Shown: positions 27,696 to 36,921 of the stretch, piece by piece
How the letters are laid out: every line of letters begins with the position of its first letter
How positions within the stretch are numbered: the first letter of the stretch is position 1
NCBI RefSeq assembly: GCF_041261445.1
Contig: NZ_JBGCCU010000008.1
Location: 388,666-452,665, forward strand
Length of the DNA: 64,000 nucleotides
DNA from: Catenulispora sp. EB89
GTDB taxonomy: Bacteria > Actinomycetota > Actinomycetes > Streptomycetales > Catenulisporaceae
Reading direction: 5' to 3'
Position numbers and translations under genes: made by a program
The notes under the pieces: generated by a model
The model's input: the letters and a program-made list of their open reading frames with translations, nothing else
Told to the model about the DNA's origin: nothing
Database searches by the model: none

Positions 27696-28778
27696 TCAGT
27701 TGACCCCGGCCGCCGTGCACTCCGCCGCGAACTGCGGCGTGCACACCTGGGCCTTGGTCGCCGCGCCGGAGTCGATGACGTCGCTGATGTTCGCCTTGAC
27801 GATGGCCTCCGGCGTCAGCATCACGGACTTGACGAGCTTGCCGGTGACGGTGTCGGGGACCATCGCGGTGGCGGTGTTCGCCGGAGCGCCGGTGGCCAGG
27901 TCGATGGCCAGTTCGGCGCCGGCCGCGGCCTCCTTCGCGGGGTCCTTGAAGACCGTCATGCACTGGTCGCCGTCCAGCACCGACTGCAGCCCGGCGACGG
28001 TCGCGTCCTGGCCGGTGACTGGGACCTTGCCGTTGAGGTGGTGCGCCTTCAGGACCGCGATGACCGACTGGGCCATGCCGTCGTTGGCGACCAGGACGCC
28101 GCTGATGTTCGGGTTCGCGGTGAGCATCTGCGAGAAGGTCTTGCCCGCGAGGGTGTTGTCCCAGCCGGCGATGGACTGGTTCGGGCCCTTGATGTAGCTG
28201 CCGTCGGCGTAGCGCGGGGCGAGGATGGAGTTGTAGCCCTGCGCGAACAGCGTCGCGTTGTTGTCCGTCGGGGCGCCGTTCACCTCGGCCACGACCGGCT
28301 TGACCACGCCCGCCAGGCACTGCGTGAGGCCCTGGCCCTGCTGCTCGCCGACGTCGACGTTGTCGAAGCTGACGTAGTAGTCGGCGCCGCCGCCGAGCGT
28401 GAGGCGGTCGTAGTCGACGGTGGCCACGCCCTGGGCCCGGGCCTGCGCCAGCACCGCCGAGCCGGAGGTGGCGTCCAGGTCGACGATGACCAGCACGTTG
28501 ACGCCCTCTTTGAGCATCCGGTCGGCGATCGCCTGGAACTGGCTCTTGTCGCCCTGCGCGTTCTGGATGTCGTAGCGCACGCCCTTGGCCTTGAACGCGG
28601 CCGTGAGGGCCGGCCGGTCCTCGGTCTCCCAGCGCGCGGAGGACGTGGTGTCCGGAAGGATCACGCCGACGAAGGGCGAGCGCCCCTTCGCCGATCCGCC
28701 GGAGTTACTGCTGCAAGCCCCCAGAGCGAGTGCCGCGACGGTGCCGGCCGTCATGGTCCGGATGATCAGGCTTCTCAT
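27696..28778 (-). CDS. Sugar ABC transporter substrate-binding lipoprotein (CUT2, xylose-like)
   Basis: A 360-aa periplasmic-binding-type protein anchored as a lipoprotein: lipobox LGAC at about residues 18-21 after a short signal. The fold 4/type I pattern (FVGVILPDTTSSARWETEDRPALTAAF, NVLVIVDLDATSGSAVLAQARAQGVATVDYDRL) resembles D-xylose binding proteins. No permease or ATPase gene is adjacent, so it either serves a transporter encoded elsewhere or feeds a signalling system. Its placement after the GH3 enzyme suggests uptake of the released pentose or hexose. Confidence 0.88.
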   Translation of the reverse strand: MRSLIIRTMTAGTVAALALGACSSNSGGSAKGRSPFVGVILPDTTSSARWETEDRPALTAAFKAKGVRYDIQNAQGDKSQFQAIADRMLKEGVNVLVIVDLDATSGSAVLAQARAQGVATVDYDRLTLGGGADYYVSFDNVDVGEQQGQGLTQCLAGVVKPVVAEVNGAPTDNNATLFAQGYNSILAPRYADGSYIKGPNQSIAGWDNTLAGKTFSQMLTANPNISGVLVANDGMAQSVIAVLKAHHLNGKVPVTGQDATVAGLQSVLDGDQCMTVFKDPAKEAAAGAELAIDLATGAPANTATAMVPDTVTGKLVKSVMLTPEAIVKANISDVIDSGAATKAQVCTPQFAAECTAAGVN

Positions 28779-29426
28779 CGTTGCTTTTCCTTAAAGGGTG
28801 CCGAAGGCGCACACCATCGTCTGCTTGTTCTGTGGCGGATCCGCGGTTCTCGCGCGGCATCCTGGCGGCAGGTGGCGGTGCGGACAGGCTTGACGCGGGA
28901 CAGCCCTCACGCGTCTTTGTCAGGGCGGCCAACGAATTGCTCTTTTGGAGGATTGAAAAAGTATGGGGCACGGCCCGGTGAGCGCCAGGGGTGTGCGGTC
29001 CAAATCTCGCCACCGGGCCGTAACGATTCGGAAACGTGGCATTCGGCGGTTGGATGACCTGGGGCGGGTCGGTTCAGTGCGGTTTGTGCTCGGACGACTG
29101 CGCGGCGTGGGGGCCGGCGCGCGGGTCGGATTCGTACGCTGAGTACCTGTGATGTCGCTTTGCGCGGCGAGATTCTGGCGGGATCCGACGGGGTCTGACG
29201 CTGGTCGGGGAGGGTTGTCGAATGGGTGACAGTGCGCAAGCAGGCCACCGCGTTGTCCGCGGACTCACGGAGCGTCGGAGAGAGTGAACTGCTTGATGAT
29301 GTTGTCAGGCTGTAGTCGCGTGGTACGAGACTTACACCCGCGAGCCGCCCCGAATTTGGTGTGTGCTTTAACAATCTCGGTCACGTTTGGTTGCGCTCGG
29401 TTGTACCGGCGAGTAGAACGCGTGAC
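28779..29426. other. Gene-free region with a long-armed inverted repeat
   Basis: About 650 bases without a convincing gene between the divergent lipoprotein and DUF6817 genes. ACGGCCCGGTG (28970-28980) and its exact complement (29011-29021) form an 11-bp inverted repeat with a 30-base loop. Short AT-rich patches suggest promoters for both flanks. The small open frames on both strands have no family-like sequence. Confidence 0.5.
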
Positions 29427-30005
29427 GTGAGCGAGATTCTGAGCGAACCCGCATCCGACAACCGCCCGGCCATCGACGAGTTCCTGCGTGCACACGGCGC
29501 CGCGGACATGCCGCACCCCGGCGGCACGCTCCTCAACCATCTGGAGCGCGTCAGCCGCCGCCTCGCGGACTGGGGCGCGCCGACTGAGGTGCAGACGGCA
29601 GGCCTGTGTCACGCGACGTATGGCACCGACGGCTTTATGCCATCTCTGCTTAATCTGAGCGACCGTCGCGTCCTGGTCGACCTGATCGGTGAACGCCCCG
29701 AGGCCCTGGTCCATCTCTATGCCAGCTGCGACCGCGCGGCGACCTACCCGCGCCTGCGCGCCGGCGAGCGTCCGGTGTTCCGGGACCGCTTCGCACAAGC
29801 CGACCTCCAGCCGGCCGCCGAGGATCTCCGCGCGTTTCTGGAGATCACCGCAGCGAACGAGCTCGACGTGTTCCAGCACAACGCCGATCTGGCCGCTCGC
29901 TACGGTCCGGCGATGTATCGGCTCCTGGAGCCCGTCAGCACCATGCTTTCCGCCGCCGCGTGGGACGCGGTCCGGGGTGAACTCGGAGGCGGCGCCGCGC
30001 GATAA
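29427..30005 (+). CDS. DUF6817-like domain protein
   Basis: A 192-aa protein. The core HPGGTLLNHLERVSRRLADWGAPTEVQTAGLCHATYGTDGF has HD-like His and Asp/His spacing and resembles DUF6817, whose function is unknown. The GTG start at 29427 gives a compact protein; the open frame upstream is not conserved in style. It lies alone and is followed by 13-bp tandem repeats. A hydrolase-type metal site is possible but not shown. Confidence 0.65.
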   Translation: MSEILSEPASDNRPAIDEFLRAHGAADMPHPGGTLLNHLERVSRRLADWGAPTEVQTAGLCHATYGTDGFMPSLLNLSDRRVLVDLIGERPEALVHLYASCDRAATYPRLRAGERPVFRDRFAQADLQPAAEDLRAFLEITAANELDVFQHNADLAARYGPAMYRLLEPVSTMLSAAAWDAVRGELGGGAAR

Positions 30006-30024
30006 AGCCGCGCGATGGAGCCGC

Positions 30025-30076
30025 GCCATGAAGGCGTGCCACGAAGGCGCGCCATGAAGGCGCGCCATGAAGTGGT
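30025..30076. repeat. 13-bp tandem repeat, four copies
   Basis: Four near-identical 13-base units (GCCATGAAGGCGC type) follow the DUF6817 stop, two of them with one or more changes. Noncoding, probably slipped-strand in origin. Confidence 0.75.
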
Positions 30077-30088
30077 GACGTCTGCGTC

Positions 30089-30117
30089 TTGACGCTCCGC
30101 AGGATGCTGCTTACTCT
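30089..30117 (+). promoter_or_regulatory. Promoter of the secreted lectin-like gene
   Basis: TTGACG, a 17-base spacer and TACTCT form a good vegetative promoter 156 bases before the start codon. Confidence 0.6.
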
Positions 30118-30144
30118 CCTTTCTGGTTAGGAAAGGTTACTAAC
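30118..30144. promoter_or_regulatory. Overlapping palindromes at the transcription start, probable operator
   Basis: CCTTTC-N7-GAAAGG (30118-30136) overlaps GTTAG-N9-CTAAC (30126-30144, with further matching A and T positions inside). They fall directly after the -10, where a repressor would block RNA polymerase. Confidence 0.6.
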
Positions 30145-30272
30145 GAAAACGGTGCGTCGGCATCCCCGCTGGTCAAGCTGCCCAGCGCCACCGCCACGTT
30201 CCACCTGCGGCCGCCTTCTCGCCCCATCGCGGCCGCGTCCCCACAGCCCTTCCGACGAAAGGGGAACCAGCA

Positions 30273-32081
30273 ATGAAGACACCCCCACGGCGCCTGCTCA
30301 CGGCGCTCGCAGCCCTCTGTCTGGGCATCGGTGCGGCCCTCGGCCTGATCGCGGCCCCGGCGCAGGCGACCGGCAAAACCCCGGCCGCACCGGCGGCCCA
30401 GACGGTCCAGGCAGTCCGGGCGGCGGCATCGGGCACCACCGAGCAGACGTTCCTCACCTTCTACGGTTGGTGGGACAACACGCCTCCGGGCGGCGTCATC
30501 TCCTATCCGCAGATCCACCAGACCGCCGGCGGGACCGGCACCTACTCCGATCCGATCACCTTCGCCACGGACTCCAGCGAGCAGCCGCCCGGGACGATCG
30601 TCTACGTCCCGCGCGTCGGCAAGTACTTCATCATGGAGGACAGCTGCGAGGAGTGCAGCGCGGACTGGACCGGCCACGGGCCCAACGGCGGTCCCAACCT
30701 GCGGCACCTCGACCTGTGGCTGGGCGGGCAGGGCGGCAACGCGTTCAATGCCATCGAATGCGAGGACGCGCTGACCAACTACAACTCCGACGGCACGCCG
30801 TCCATGGAGCCGGTGATCGTCAACCCGCCGTCGAACGAGACGGTGACCTCCGAGCCGATCTTCAACACCAGCACCGGCGCGTGCTACGGCGGCGCGAAGC
30901 CGACGATCACCGTCGGGCAGTACAAGAACGTCTCGACCGGCAAGTGCATGACCGACCCGAACGACAGCTCCTCGTCCGGGGTGCTGCTGGTGACCGCGGC
31001 GTGCGACAGCTCGGCGGGCCAGCAGTTCACGTTCGACGGCACGTTCCTGCAGATCAACCACCTCTGCGCGGACTACTCGACGTCGCAGATCTCGATGCAG
31101 AAGTGCACGGCGGGGCCGAGCCAGCAGTGGTCGTACAACACCGACCTGACGTTCACCGACATCCAGTCCGGCAAGAAGTACATCAACGACTCGTCGGGCA
31201 AGGTCAAGGCCGGTAGCAGCTCCAGCACGACGAAGACGTGGACGTTCATCCCGGGGCAGAGCGGGTCGTCGAGCGACTTCTCGCTCTCGGCGTCCCCGTC
31301 CTCGGCCTCCGTCGCCGCCGGCGGCACCGCGACCGCGACCGTGTCCACCGCGGTCACGTCCGGCAGCGCCGAGTCCGTCGCGCTGAGCGCCAGCGGCGGG
31401 CCGGTGGGGTCCACGGTCAGCTTCAGCCCGGCGTCGGTCACCTCCGGCGGCAGCTCGACGCTGAGCGTGGCGACGAGTTCCACGACGGCTGCCGGGACCT
31501 ACCCGATCACCATCACCGGCACGGCTTCGTCCGGTACTCACACCGCCACTTACACGGTGACGGTGACGTCGTCCTCGGGCGGCGGTTGCACCGCGGCGCA
31601 GCTGTTGGTCAACCCCGGTTTCGAGAGCGGCACCGGGAGCGGCTGGACCGGCACGTCCTCGCTCGGCTTCAACCCGATCACCAACAGCACGAGCGGGGAG
31701 CCGCCGCACTCGGGGTCGTGGGAGGCGTGGCTGAACGGGAACGGCAGCAGTGACACCGACACGGTTTCGCAGAAGGTGACGATTCCGTCCGGGTGCACGG
31801 CGACGCTGTCGTACTGGCTGCATGTCGACACGACGGAGAGCACGTCCAGCGCCAAGCCGGACACGTTCACCGTTCAGCTGCTGAACTCGTCGGGCACCGT
31901 GCTCACGACGCTTGCGAGCTTCAGCAACTTGGACAAGGCGAGTGGGTACGTGCAGCACAGCAGTGATGTTTCGGCTTATGCGGGTCAGAGCGTCACGGTG
32001 CGGTTCACCGGTACGGAGACCGACAAGAACGGCGGTACGACCAGCTTCGTGCTTGACGACACGGCGTTGAACACGAAGTAG
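30273..32081 (+). CDS. Secreted multidomain protein with ricin-type lectin-like domain
   Basis: A 602-aa exported protein with a clear signal peptide (cleaved near APAQA). The N-terminal domain (about 50-185; FLTFYGWWDNTPPGG, YFIMEDSCEECSADW) has paired cysteines and an Asp-Ser-Cys motif, reminiscent of small double-psi beta-barrel domains. A Cys- and QQ-W-rich region (about 215-330) resembles a ricin-type beta-trefoil. An Ig-like Ser/Thr-rich segment (about 335-430) and a C-terminal jelly-roll-like module (LLVNPGFESGTGSGWTG, to 602) follow. Probably binds or cleaves cell-wall or plant glycans. GAAAGGGGAA supplies the ribosome site. Confidence 0.7.
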   Translation: MKTPPRRLLTALAALCLGIGAALGLIAAPAQATGKTPAAPAAQTVQAVRAAASGTTEQTFLTFYGWWDNTPPGGVISYPQIHQTAGGTGTYSDPITFATDSSEQPPGTIVYVPRVGKYFIMEDSCEECSADWTGHGPNGGPNLRHLDLWLGGQGGNAFNAIECEDALTNYNSDGTPSMEPVIVNPPSNETVTSEPIFNTSTGACYGGAKPTITVGQYKNVSTGKCMTDPNDSSSSGVLLVTAACDSSAGQQFTFDGTFLQINHLCADYSTSQISMQKCTAGPSQQWSYNTDLTFTDIQSGKKYINDSSGKVKAGSSSSTTKTWTFIPGQSGSSSDFSLSASPSSASVAAGGTATATVSTAVTSGSAESVALSASGGPVGSTVSFSPASVTSGGSSTLSVATSSTTAAGTYPITITGTASSGTHTATYTVTVTSSSGGGCTAAQLLVNPGFESGTGSGWTGTSSLGFNPITNSTSGEPPHSGSWEAWLNGNGSSDTDTVSQKVTIPSGCTATLSYWLHVDTTESTSSAKPDTFTVQLLNSSGTVLTTLASFSNLDKASGYVQHSSDVSAYAGQSVTVRFTGTETDKNGGTTSFVLDDTALNTK

Positions 32082-32320
32082 TCGGCCGTTGGTGGTAGGC
32101 CGTAGGCCGTAAGCCGTAAGGCGTCGGCCTTGGTTGGGCTCTGGCTGAGCTCTGTCCGGGTCCTGGCTGAGGTCTGCCTGAGGTCTGGCTGCGGTCTGGC
32201 CAAGCCCCATTGTGGTGGGTGCGCTTTCCCGAATAGGGGGTAGCGCACCCACTTCTCCTGTTCCCGGCGGGGTCCTCGGTCCGTCAGAATCCTGATGGGG
32301 ATTTCGGCTGAGGGGGAAGC
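32082..32320. other. Intergenic spacer with degenerate short repeats
   Basis: Holds runs of GGCCGTAA-like units (about 32093-32125) and imperfect repeats of GGTCTGGCT type (about 32135-32200). No gene is seen. Confidence 0.5.
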
Positions 32321-33655
32321 GTGCTGACAGGTGGGGAAGCGAACGGCAAGGTTTTGCGTTCGGCGTTGTTCGTCGACTTCGACAACGTGTTTATCGGATT
32401 GCGGGACTCCAGTCCGCGTGCGGCGGAGGTGTTCAGTCGGTCGCCGGAGGCTTGGCTGGGTTGGTTGAGTCGCGTTCCAGAGGTGGTTCAGGTCCCTAGC
32501 GGCGAGGGTCCGGCGGAGGGTCTTGAGCCCGAATCGCAGGGGACGGCGCGGCGCTTGCTGCTCACTCGTAACTGCTACTTGAACCCGGTGCAGGACACCA
32601 AGGGCTTCCGTGCGTTCTTCACGCGCGCCGGGTTCCGGGTCGTGGACTGCCCTTCGCTGACGCAGCACGGTAAGAGCAGCGCGGACATCCACATGGTGAT
32701 GGATATTCTGGACATTCTTGCGCATCCGGTTCGCTATGACGAGGTGATCGTCATGAGCGCGGATGCGGACTTCACGGCGGTGATGCTGCGTTTGCGCAGC
32801 CATGATCGGCGGACGGTGAGTGTGTCGAGCAGCCCGGTCGCGCATGCCTACCGCGCAGCTTGCGATCTGGTCGTCTCCGACGAGGAGTTCACTCGGCAGC
32901 TGTTGGGCTTGCAGCGTTCGGCGAGCAGCGTGGGCGTCGCCGCGGACGGCGGGCTGTCGCAGCTCTCGCAGTCCAGCGGGCTGCCGGAGGGTATCGAGGA
33001 GTTCATCGAGGACCTGGTCCGCAAGTCACCGAAGGCGGTCTCGCACGCCAGCATCGCCAGCCAACTCATGAAGAAGTTCGGCCGCGGCCAAACCGTCGGC
33101 GGCCAGTGGTTCGGCTACGGAGCGTTCGGCGACGTCCTGGGCTCGCTGACGTTGACCCTGGACGACCAGCCGCTGGTGGTGGACTTCGCGACACCGGGAT
33201 ACGTCCTGGACCCGGCGCGCCACAGCCGGCCAGTCCCGACGCCGGACGCCACCGAAGGCCTGGACCCGGACCTGGCCGCATTCATCACGGCAGTGCACTC
33301 CACCACCGGCATGCCCAAACTCGCCCCGGCGACCTACCGCGGCCTGTTCGAGCAGATCCACGCAGAGGTCAGAGACCTGCTCGCAGCAGGCCAACCGTAC
33401 GTAGTGGAGTCCGTGGCCGGCGCCGTGGCACAGCGCTGCTACGAGGCGGGCATCCCGGTCACGGTGAGCCAGGTGAAGTTCGTCCTGCGAGGCTATGAGC
33501 TGTCGGGCTACTGGCGCGGCGGCCCGCAGGGCTCGTCGGCAGCGGACCTGGCGAACGCGAGCCGCGACAGCGCGCTGGCACGATGCGTGCAGATGGGGAT
33601 TCCGGGGACTGACGAGAACTTGGCGCTGCTCGACCGGTGGTTGGTTGAGGAGTAG
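32321..33655 (+). CDS. NYN-domain nuclease with OST-HTH/LOTUS-like region
   Basis: A 444-aa protein. The N-terminal NYN (PIN-like) domain, about residues 12-200, has the acidic residues expected for a metal-dependent RNase: Asp19 and Asp21 in LFVDFDN, ADIHMVMDIL and MSADADFTAVM. A second part (about 230-310) has the LOTUS/OST-HTH pattern (VSHASIASQLMKKFGR, WFGYGAFGDVLGSL), an RNA-binding fold. The last 130 residues look like another helical domain. The GTG start follows AGGGGG. NYN-LOTUS proteins are thought to process RNA; the target is unknown. Confidence 0.8.
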   Translation: MLTGGEANGKVLRSALFVDFDNVFIGLRDSSPRAAEVFSRSPEAWLGWLSRVPEVVQVPSGEGPAEGLEPESQGTARRLLLTRNCYLNPVQDTKGFRAFFTRAGFRVVDCPSLTQHGKSSADIHMVMDILDILAHPVRYDEVIVMSADADFTAVMLRLRSHDRRTVSVSSSPVAHAYRAACDLVVSDEEFTRQLLGLQRSASSVGVAADGGLSQLSQSSGLPEGIEEFIEDLVRKSPKAVSHASIASQLMKKFGRGQTVGGQWFGYGAFGDVLGSLTLTLDDQPLVVDFATPGYVLDPARHSRPVPTPDATEGLDPDLAAFITAVHSTTGMPKLAPATYRGLFEQIHAEVRDLLAAGQPYVVESVAGAVAQRCYEAGIPVTVSQVKFVLRGYELSGYWRGGPQGSSAADLANASRDSALARCVQMGIPGTDENLALLDRWLVEE

Positions 33656-33711
33656 CGGGGGTGCTTGGTGGGTGACGATGCGCTGGCGGGTGCGGTTGGG
33701 GCGTGGTTTAC

Positions 33712-34641
33712 AGGCGATTTTTACGGCTTCGCCTAAGGTTTGGTGACCTCGCGGGGGGACGCAGTTCGGTTGAGCCCGGCTGGTTGCGCTGGCGGCCGCC
33801 GGTTTTCGTGGGCACGACCGCGCGATGGTCCGACTCGCGCTGCGGTGCGTTGGCGGCCGGCGGTGCAGGTGTGCACGACCGCGAGGCGGTTGGAGTCGGT
33901 GCCAGTGACGCGTTGGCGGCGGGTGGCTGTCGGTGGCGCGTGCTATATCTATTTATAAGGGGCGACAATGCCCTAACAAAATGCCGCCCGGCCCGACTCG
34001 CACCACCAGGAAGCGTTGACGGCCGGCGGTTTTCGCGTCCACGACCACGCACGGGTCCTAGTCACTGCGCACGCGTTTGGTCTGGCGGCTGGCGGCCGCG
34101 TTTGGTGGGCGCCTCGAGGCCTCCGGCGGGCACTCTACAGCGAGGGGGCGACCCGCGCGTGCTGCTGTTTGGCGGCGGCCCGCGACTGTTCGGCTCTACT
34201 TCACGCTGTTGCCTGCGCCGCGCTGGCCGGTGGCAGTCGCTGCTTGTGGTCGCCGAGGTTCTGGGTCCCTCGCCGCGTCGTCGCCGTAAACGGAACCAGT
34301 CCGGTCTGGCGGTGTCCAGCCGGATCGCTGCTGCTGTGGTCAGGCCTCGTTCGGCTGGACACCACCGGCCCGGACAGGTTGGCTTCGCCCGTCGACGCGG
34401 CGAGGGACCCAGAACCAACACCCCACATGGTCCTTCGGACCCCCTAGCCACATGGCCGGTCGCGCAGCCCCGTCGCCACCCGCAACCACCACGGCACCGG
34501 TTCTCACCGGAACCAGCAACCTGGTCACACCGGCCCCGCTCACCGCTCCCGACCGCCGGCCGCCAGCGCAACCCGCGCCGCTCAGCCGAACTGCGTCCCC
34601 CTGCGAGGTCACCAAACCTTAGGCGAATCCGTAAATCGCCT
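33712..34641. repeat. Gene-free element bounded by about 88-bp inverted repeats
   Basis: The ends 33712-33800 and 34555-34641 are inverted copies of one another, by eye about 85% identical (they share AAGGTTTGGTGACCTCGC and GGTTGCGCTGGCG). The interior contains related GCGTTGGCGGCCGGCGG segments and a 160-base hairpin. Open frames on both strands look alike only because the repeats mirror each other. An unusual AT-rich patch (TATATCTATTTATAAGG) lies near 33943. No transposase is recognisable; the element may be a decayed or non-autonomous mobile element. Confidence 0.65.
34257..34416. repeat. Nested 160-base inverted repeat inside the element
   Basis: A perfect 24-bp inverted repeat (34257-34280 and 34393-34416, starting GGTTCTGGGTCCCTCGCC) encloses a perfect 12-bp one (GGTGTCCAGCCG, 34311-34322 and 34352-34363), with partial pairing between. 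It could form a long cruciform or RNA hairpin. Confidence 0.8.
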
Positions 34642-34706
34642 TTGAAGCTCCAGGCCGACCGCACTCGCGCAGCACACCGAGCCCCCGCCAGCGCCGCCCG
34701 CACCCC

Positions 34707-36131
34707 CTACTCGTCCTCAGCCCCCTTCAGCTCCCAACCGCCCCGCCGCCGCACCACCGCCAGGTAGTACACCGCCGACACCGCCGCGATGCCCAGCGTT
34801 GTCCACAGGCTCGGGCGGCCGACCTTCGGGTCCTGGAAGTTCTCGTAGACCACGTATCCGATCGCGCCCAGTGCCAGCACCGGTGCCACCGGCCAGGCGG
34901 GCATGCGGTAGGCGGCGTGGGTGGTGGTGCCGTTGCGGCGGCCGGCGATGGAGGACAGGGCCAGGGCGGCGTAGACGGCGATGATCGTTGTCGAGGTCAC
35001 CACCAGGAGGAAGGTGTCGTCGGCGAAGCAGAAGCCGGCGCTGACCACGCCGGTGGCGATGGTGGCGATCCAGGGGCTGCCGAACTTCGGGTGGATCGCT
35101 GCCAGTGCTTTGCTCACCGGGGATGGCCAGGCTGCGTCGCGGCCGGTGGAGAAGACCATGCGGGCGGTCACCAGGATGATCGCCAGGACCGCGTTGAAGA
35201 TCGCGATGGCGATGGCCAGGCTGATCGCGTCGTTGACTGTTGAGTTCGAGGTCGCGGTGATGAAGTACTTCATCATGTTGTCCGCGCCGAACAGGCTGGG
35301 CAGGTTCGGGGCGCCGATCAGGACTGCGGTGGTCGGGATCAGCTCGGCCAGGACCGCGATGGCCAGGGCCCACAGGATGGTTCTGGCGATGCTGCGGGGG
35401 GCGTCCTTCGTCTCCTCGCCGAAGTAGACCGCTGAGCCGTAGCCGTTGTAGGCGAAGATGGCGACGGCGGTGGCCGCGCCGATGGTGCCAACGCCGACTG
35501 CGGTCACCGTCGAGCCGCCGGCTGCGGCGGCCACCGGGTGCGCTATCAGGTCGGCGAGGGAGCGCTTGGGGTGGAAGAAGCCCAGGGCGCTGACGACGAT
35601 CAGGGCGATCATCTCGATGGCCAGGAAGATGCCGGTGACCCAGGCGTTCAGCTTGACGTCGAAGACCGCCAGGGCCGTGGCCAGCAGTGTCGTGACGGCG
35701 GCGGTGACCGCGACGTCCAGATGCGGGAACAGCACCTCCAGGTACGTCCCCACGCCGAGCGCGATGACCGCGACGATCAGCAGCTGCGTGACCAGGATCA
35801 GCCCCAGCACCACGAAGCCCGGCAGCCGGCCGAGCGCGCGGGCGGTGATCGCGTACTCGCCGCCGGACAGCGGGAACGCCGAGGACAGCTCGGCGTACAC
35901 CAGGGCCATGAAGACACCGACGACGCCGGCCACCGCGAACGCCCAGAACGCGCCGGTCCCGGCCTGGCCGACGACGCCGGGGCTGATGATGAACACGGAC
36001 GAGGCCGGGGTGGTGGCCGACAGCGTGATGAACAGGGTTCCGAGCATCTTCAGCCCGCGGTGCAGCCGGGGAGGGTGGCCGTCCTCGGCGGTTTCGGTGG
36101 AACGGGACGGGGACGTGCCTGAAGCAGTCAT
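34707..36131 (-). CDS. APC-superfamily amino-acid permease
   Basis: A 474-aa membrane protein with about 12 hydrophobic segments. The N-terminal APC signature is clear (TLFITLSATTPASSVFIISPGVVGQAGTGAFWAF, LSSAFPLSGGEYAITARALGR). Family members exchange or import amino acids or amines with protons. The start at 36131 has AAGGA seven bases upstream; an earlier in-frame ATG at 36146 is possible. It diverges from a TetR gene and probably imports the products of, or substrates for, the P1-family peptidase next to it. Confidence 0.9.
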   Translation of the reverse strand: MTASGTSPSRSTETAEDGHPPRLHRGLKMLGTLFITLSATTPASSVFIISPGVVGQAGTGAFWAFAVAGVVGVFMALVYAELSSAFPLSGGEYAITARALGRLPGFVVLGLILVTQLLIVAVIALGVGTYLEVLFPHLDVAVTAAVTTLLATALAVFDVKLNAWVTGIFLAIEMIALIVVSALGFFHPKRSLADLIAHPVAAAAGGSTVTAVGVGTIGAATAVAIFAYNGYGSAVYFGEETKDAPRSIARTILWALAIAVLAELIPTTAVLIGAPNLPSLFGADNMMKYFITATSNSTVNDAISLAIAIAIFNAVLAIILVTARMVFSTGRDAAWPSPVSKALAAIHPKFGSPWIATIATGVVSAGFCFADDTFLLVVTSTTIIAVYAALALSSIAGRRNGTTTHAAYRMPAWPVAPVLALGAIGYVVYENFQDPKVGRPSLWTTLGIAAVSAVYYLAVVRRRGGWELKGAEDE

Positions 36132-36148
36132 GAGGCGTCCTTCCATCG

Positions 36149-36177
36149 GAGTTCTTTGAAGGAGCATCAAAGAACTC
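36149..36177. promoter_or_regulatory. Perfect 11-bp inverted repeat, probable TetR operator
   Basis: GAGTTCTTTGA-N7-TCAAAGAACTC lies 18 bases before the permease start in the divergent region shared with the TetR gene. Length and symmetry fit a TetR dimer-pair site. Confidence 0.7.
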
Positions 36178-36271
36178 GGTGCGGGCTGACGTCAAGACTC
36201 TCGGTGATAACGAGTGAGTAACCCCTGTTCCAGGGGGTGCATGGTTCGGTGACCGGCGATCACGACTTGCG

Positions 36272-36294
36272 TTCTCTGGAAAATATCAAGAGAA
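36272..36294. promoter_or_regulatory. Second inverted repeat before the TetR gene
   Basis: TTCTCT-N11-AGAGAA lies 10 bases before the TetR start. It shares the TTCT...AGAA character with the 36149 site and may serve autorepression. Confidence 0.5.
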
Positions 36295-36303
36295 TTCAGA
36301 ACC

Positions 36304-36921
36304 ATGGGGAGACCGAGTAGAGCCCACGAGAAGCGCGCCGAGCTCGTCGAGGCGGCGCGCCAGGCGGTCCTGGAGCGCGGCGTCGCCGGGCTGCGCATGC
36401 GCGACGTCGCCGACCAGGCCGAGATGACCCCCGGCGCGGTCCAGTACTACTTCCCGACGCTGACCGACGTCCTGCGCGAGGTGCAACGCGAGGCCGTCGA
36501 AAGGTTCTGCGTCGACCGGGAGACGGCCGCCCGCGTCGAACCGGACCCCCGGCGGCGTCTGGTCGGCATGATCCGCTCGGGCCTGCCGGCCGGGAGCGAC
36601 GATGAGCTGGTCCGGTTGCTGCTGGAGCTGGGTACGTTCGCCCGTCGCGATCCCGCATATTCGGCGCAGCACGTCCGGCTCTACGAGCGGCAGGTCGCGG
36701 TGTACGCCGCGATCCTGGAGGCCGGAGCGGCGGTCGGGGTGTTCACCCTGTCCCGCGACCCGAACACCATCGCCCGCAGCCTGGTCCTGCTCGAGGACGG
36801 CCTCGGGCTGCACCTGACCCAGGCCGTGCCGCCGCTGGACGTCCGCGCCGCCGAGACGATCCTGCTGGCCTACGCCGCCGACGCCACGGGCTGCGACCTG
36901 ACCGCCGTGGAAGGACTCTGA
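36304..36921 (+). CDS. TetR/AcrR-family transcriptional regulator
   Basis: A 205-aa regulator. The HTH reads AARQAVLERGVAGLRMRDVADQAEMTPGAVQYYFPTLTDVL. The ligand domain is helical and resembles BetI/TetR_C proteins that sense amino-acid-like compounds (inference). Its stop overlaps the start of the P1 peptidase by one base, so both are one operon. Two palindromes in the divergent region suggest control of the APC permease and of itself. Confidence 0.9.
   Translation: MGRPSRAHEKRAELVEAARQAVLERGVAGLRMRDVADQAEMTPGAVQYYFPTLTDVLREVQREAVERFCVDRETAARVEPDPRRRLVGMIRSGLPAGSDDELVRLLLELGTFARRDPAYSAQHVRLYERQVAVYAAILEAGAAVGVFTLSRDPNTIARSLVLLEDGLGLHLTQAVPPLDVRAAETILLAYAADATGCDLTAVEGL

Noticed and set aside
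23839..28320. Open frame of 1493 codons opposite the GH3 gene
   Set aside because: Antisense shadow of GH3 without domain-like sequence; it also runs through the terminator into the neighbouring gene.
29265..30068. Open frame opposite the DUF6817 gene
   Set aside because: Its N-terminal repeats derive from the 13-bp tandem repeats, and the opposite strand has the family-like core.
33703..34767. Long open frames on both strands across the repeat element
   Set aside because: Their similar sequences come from the inverted repeats; no protein family is seen and stops are rare only because of GC content.
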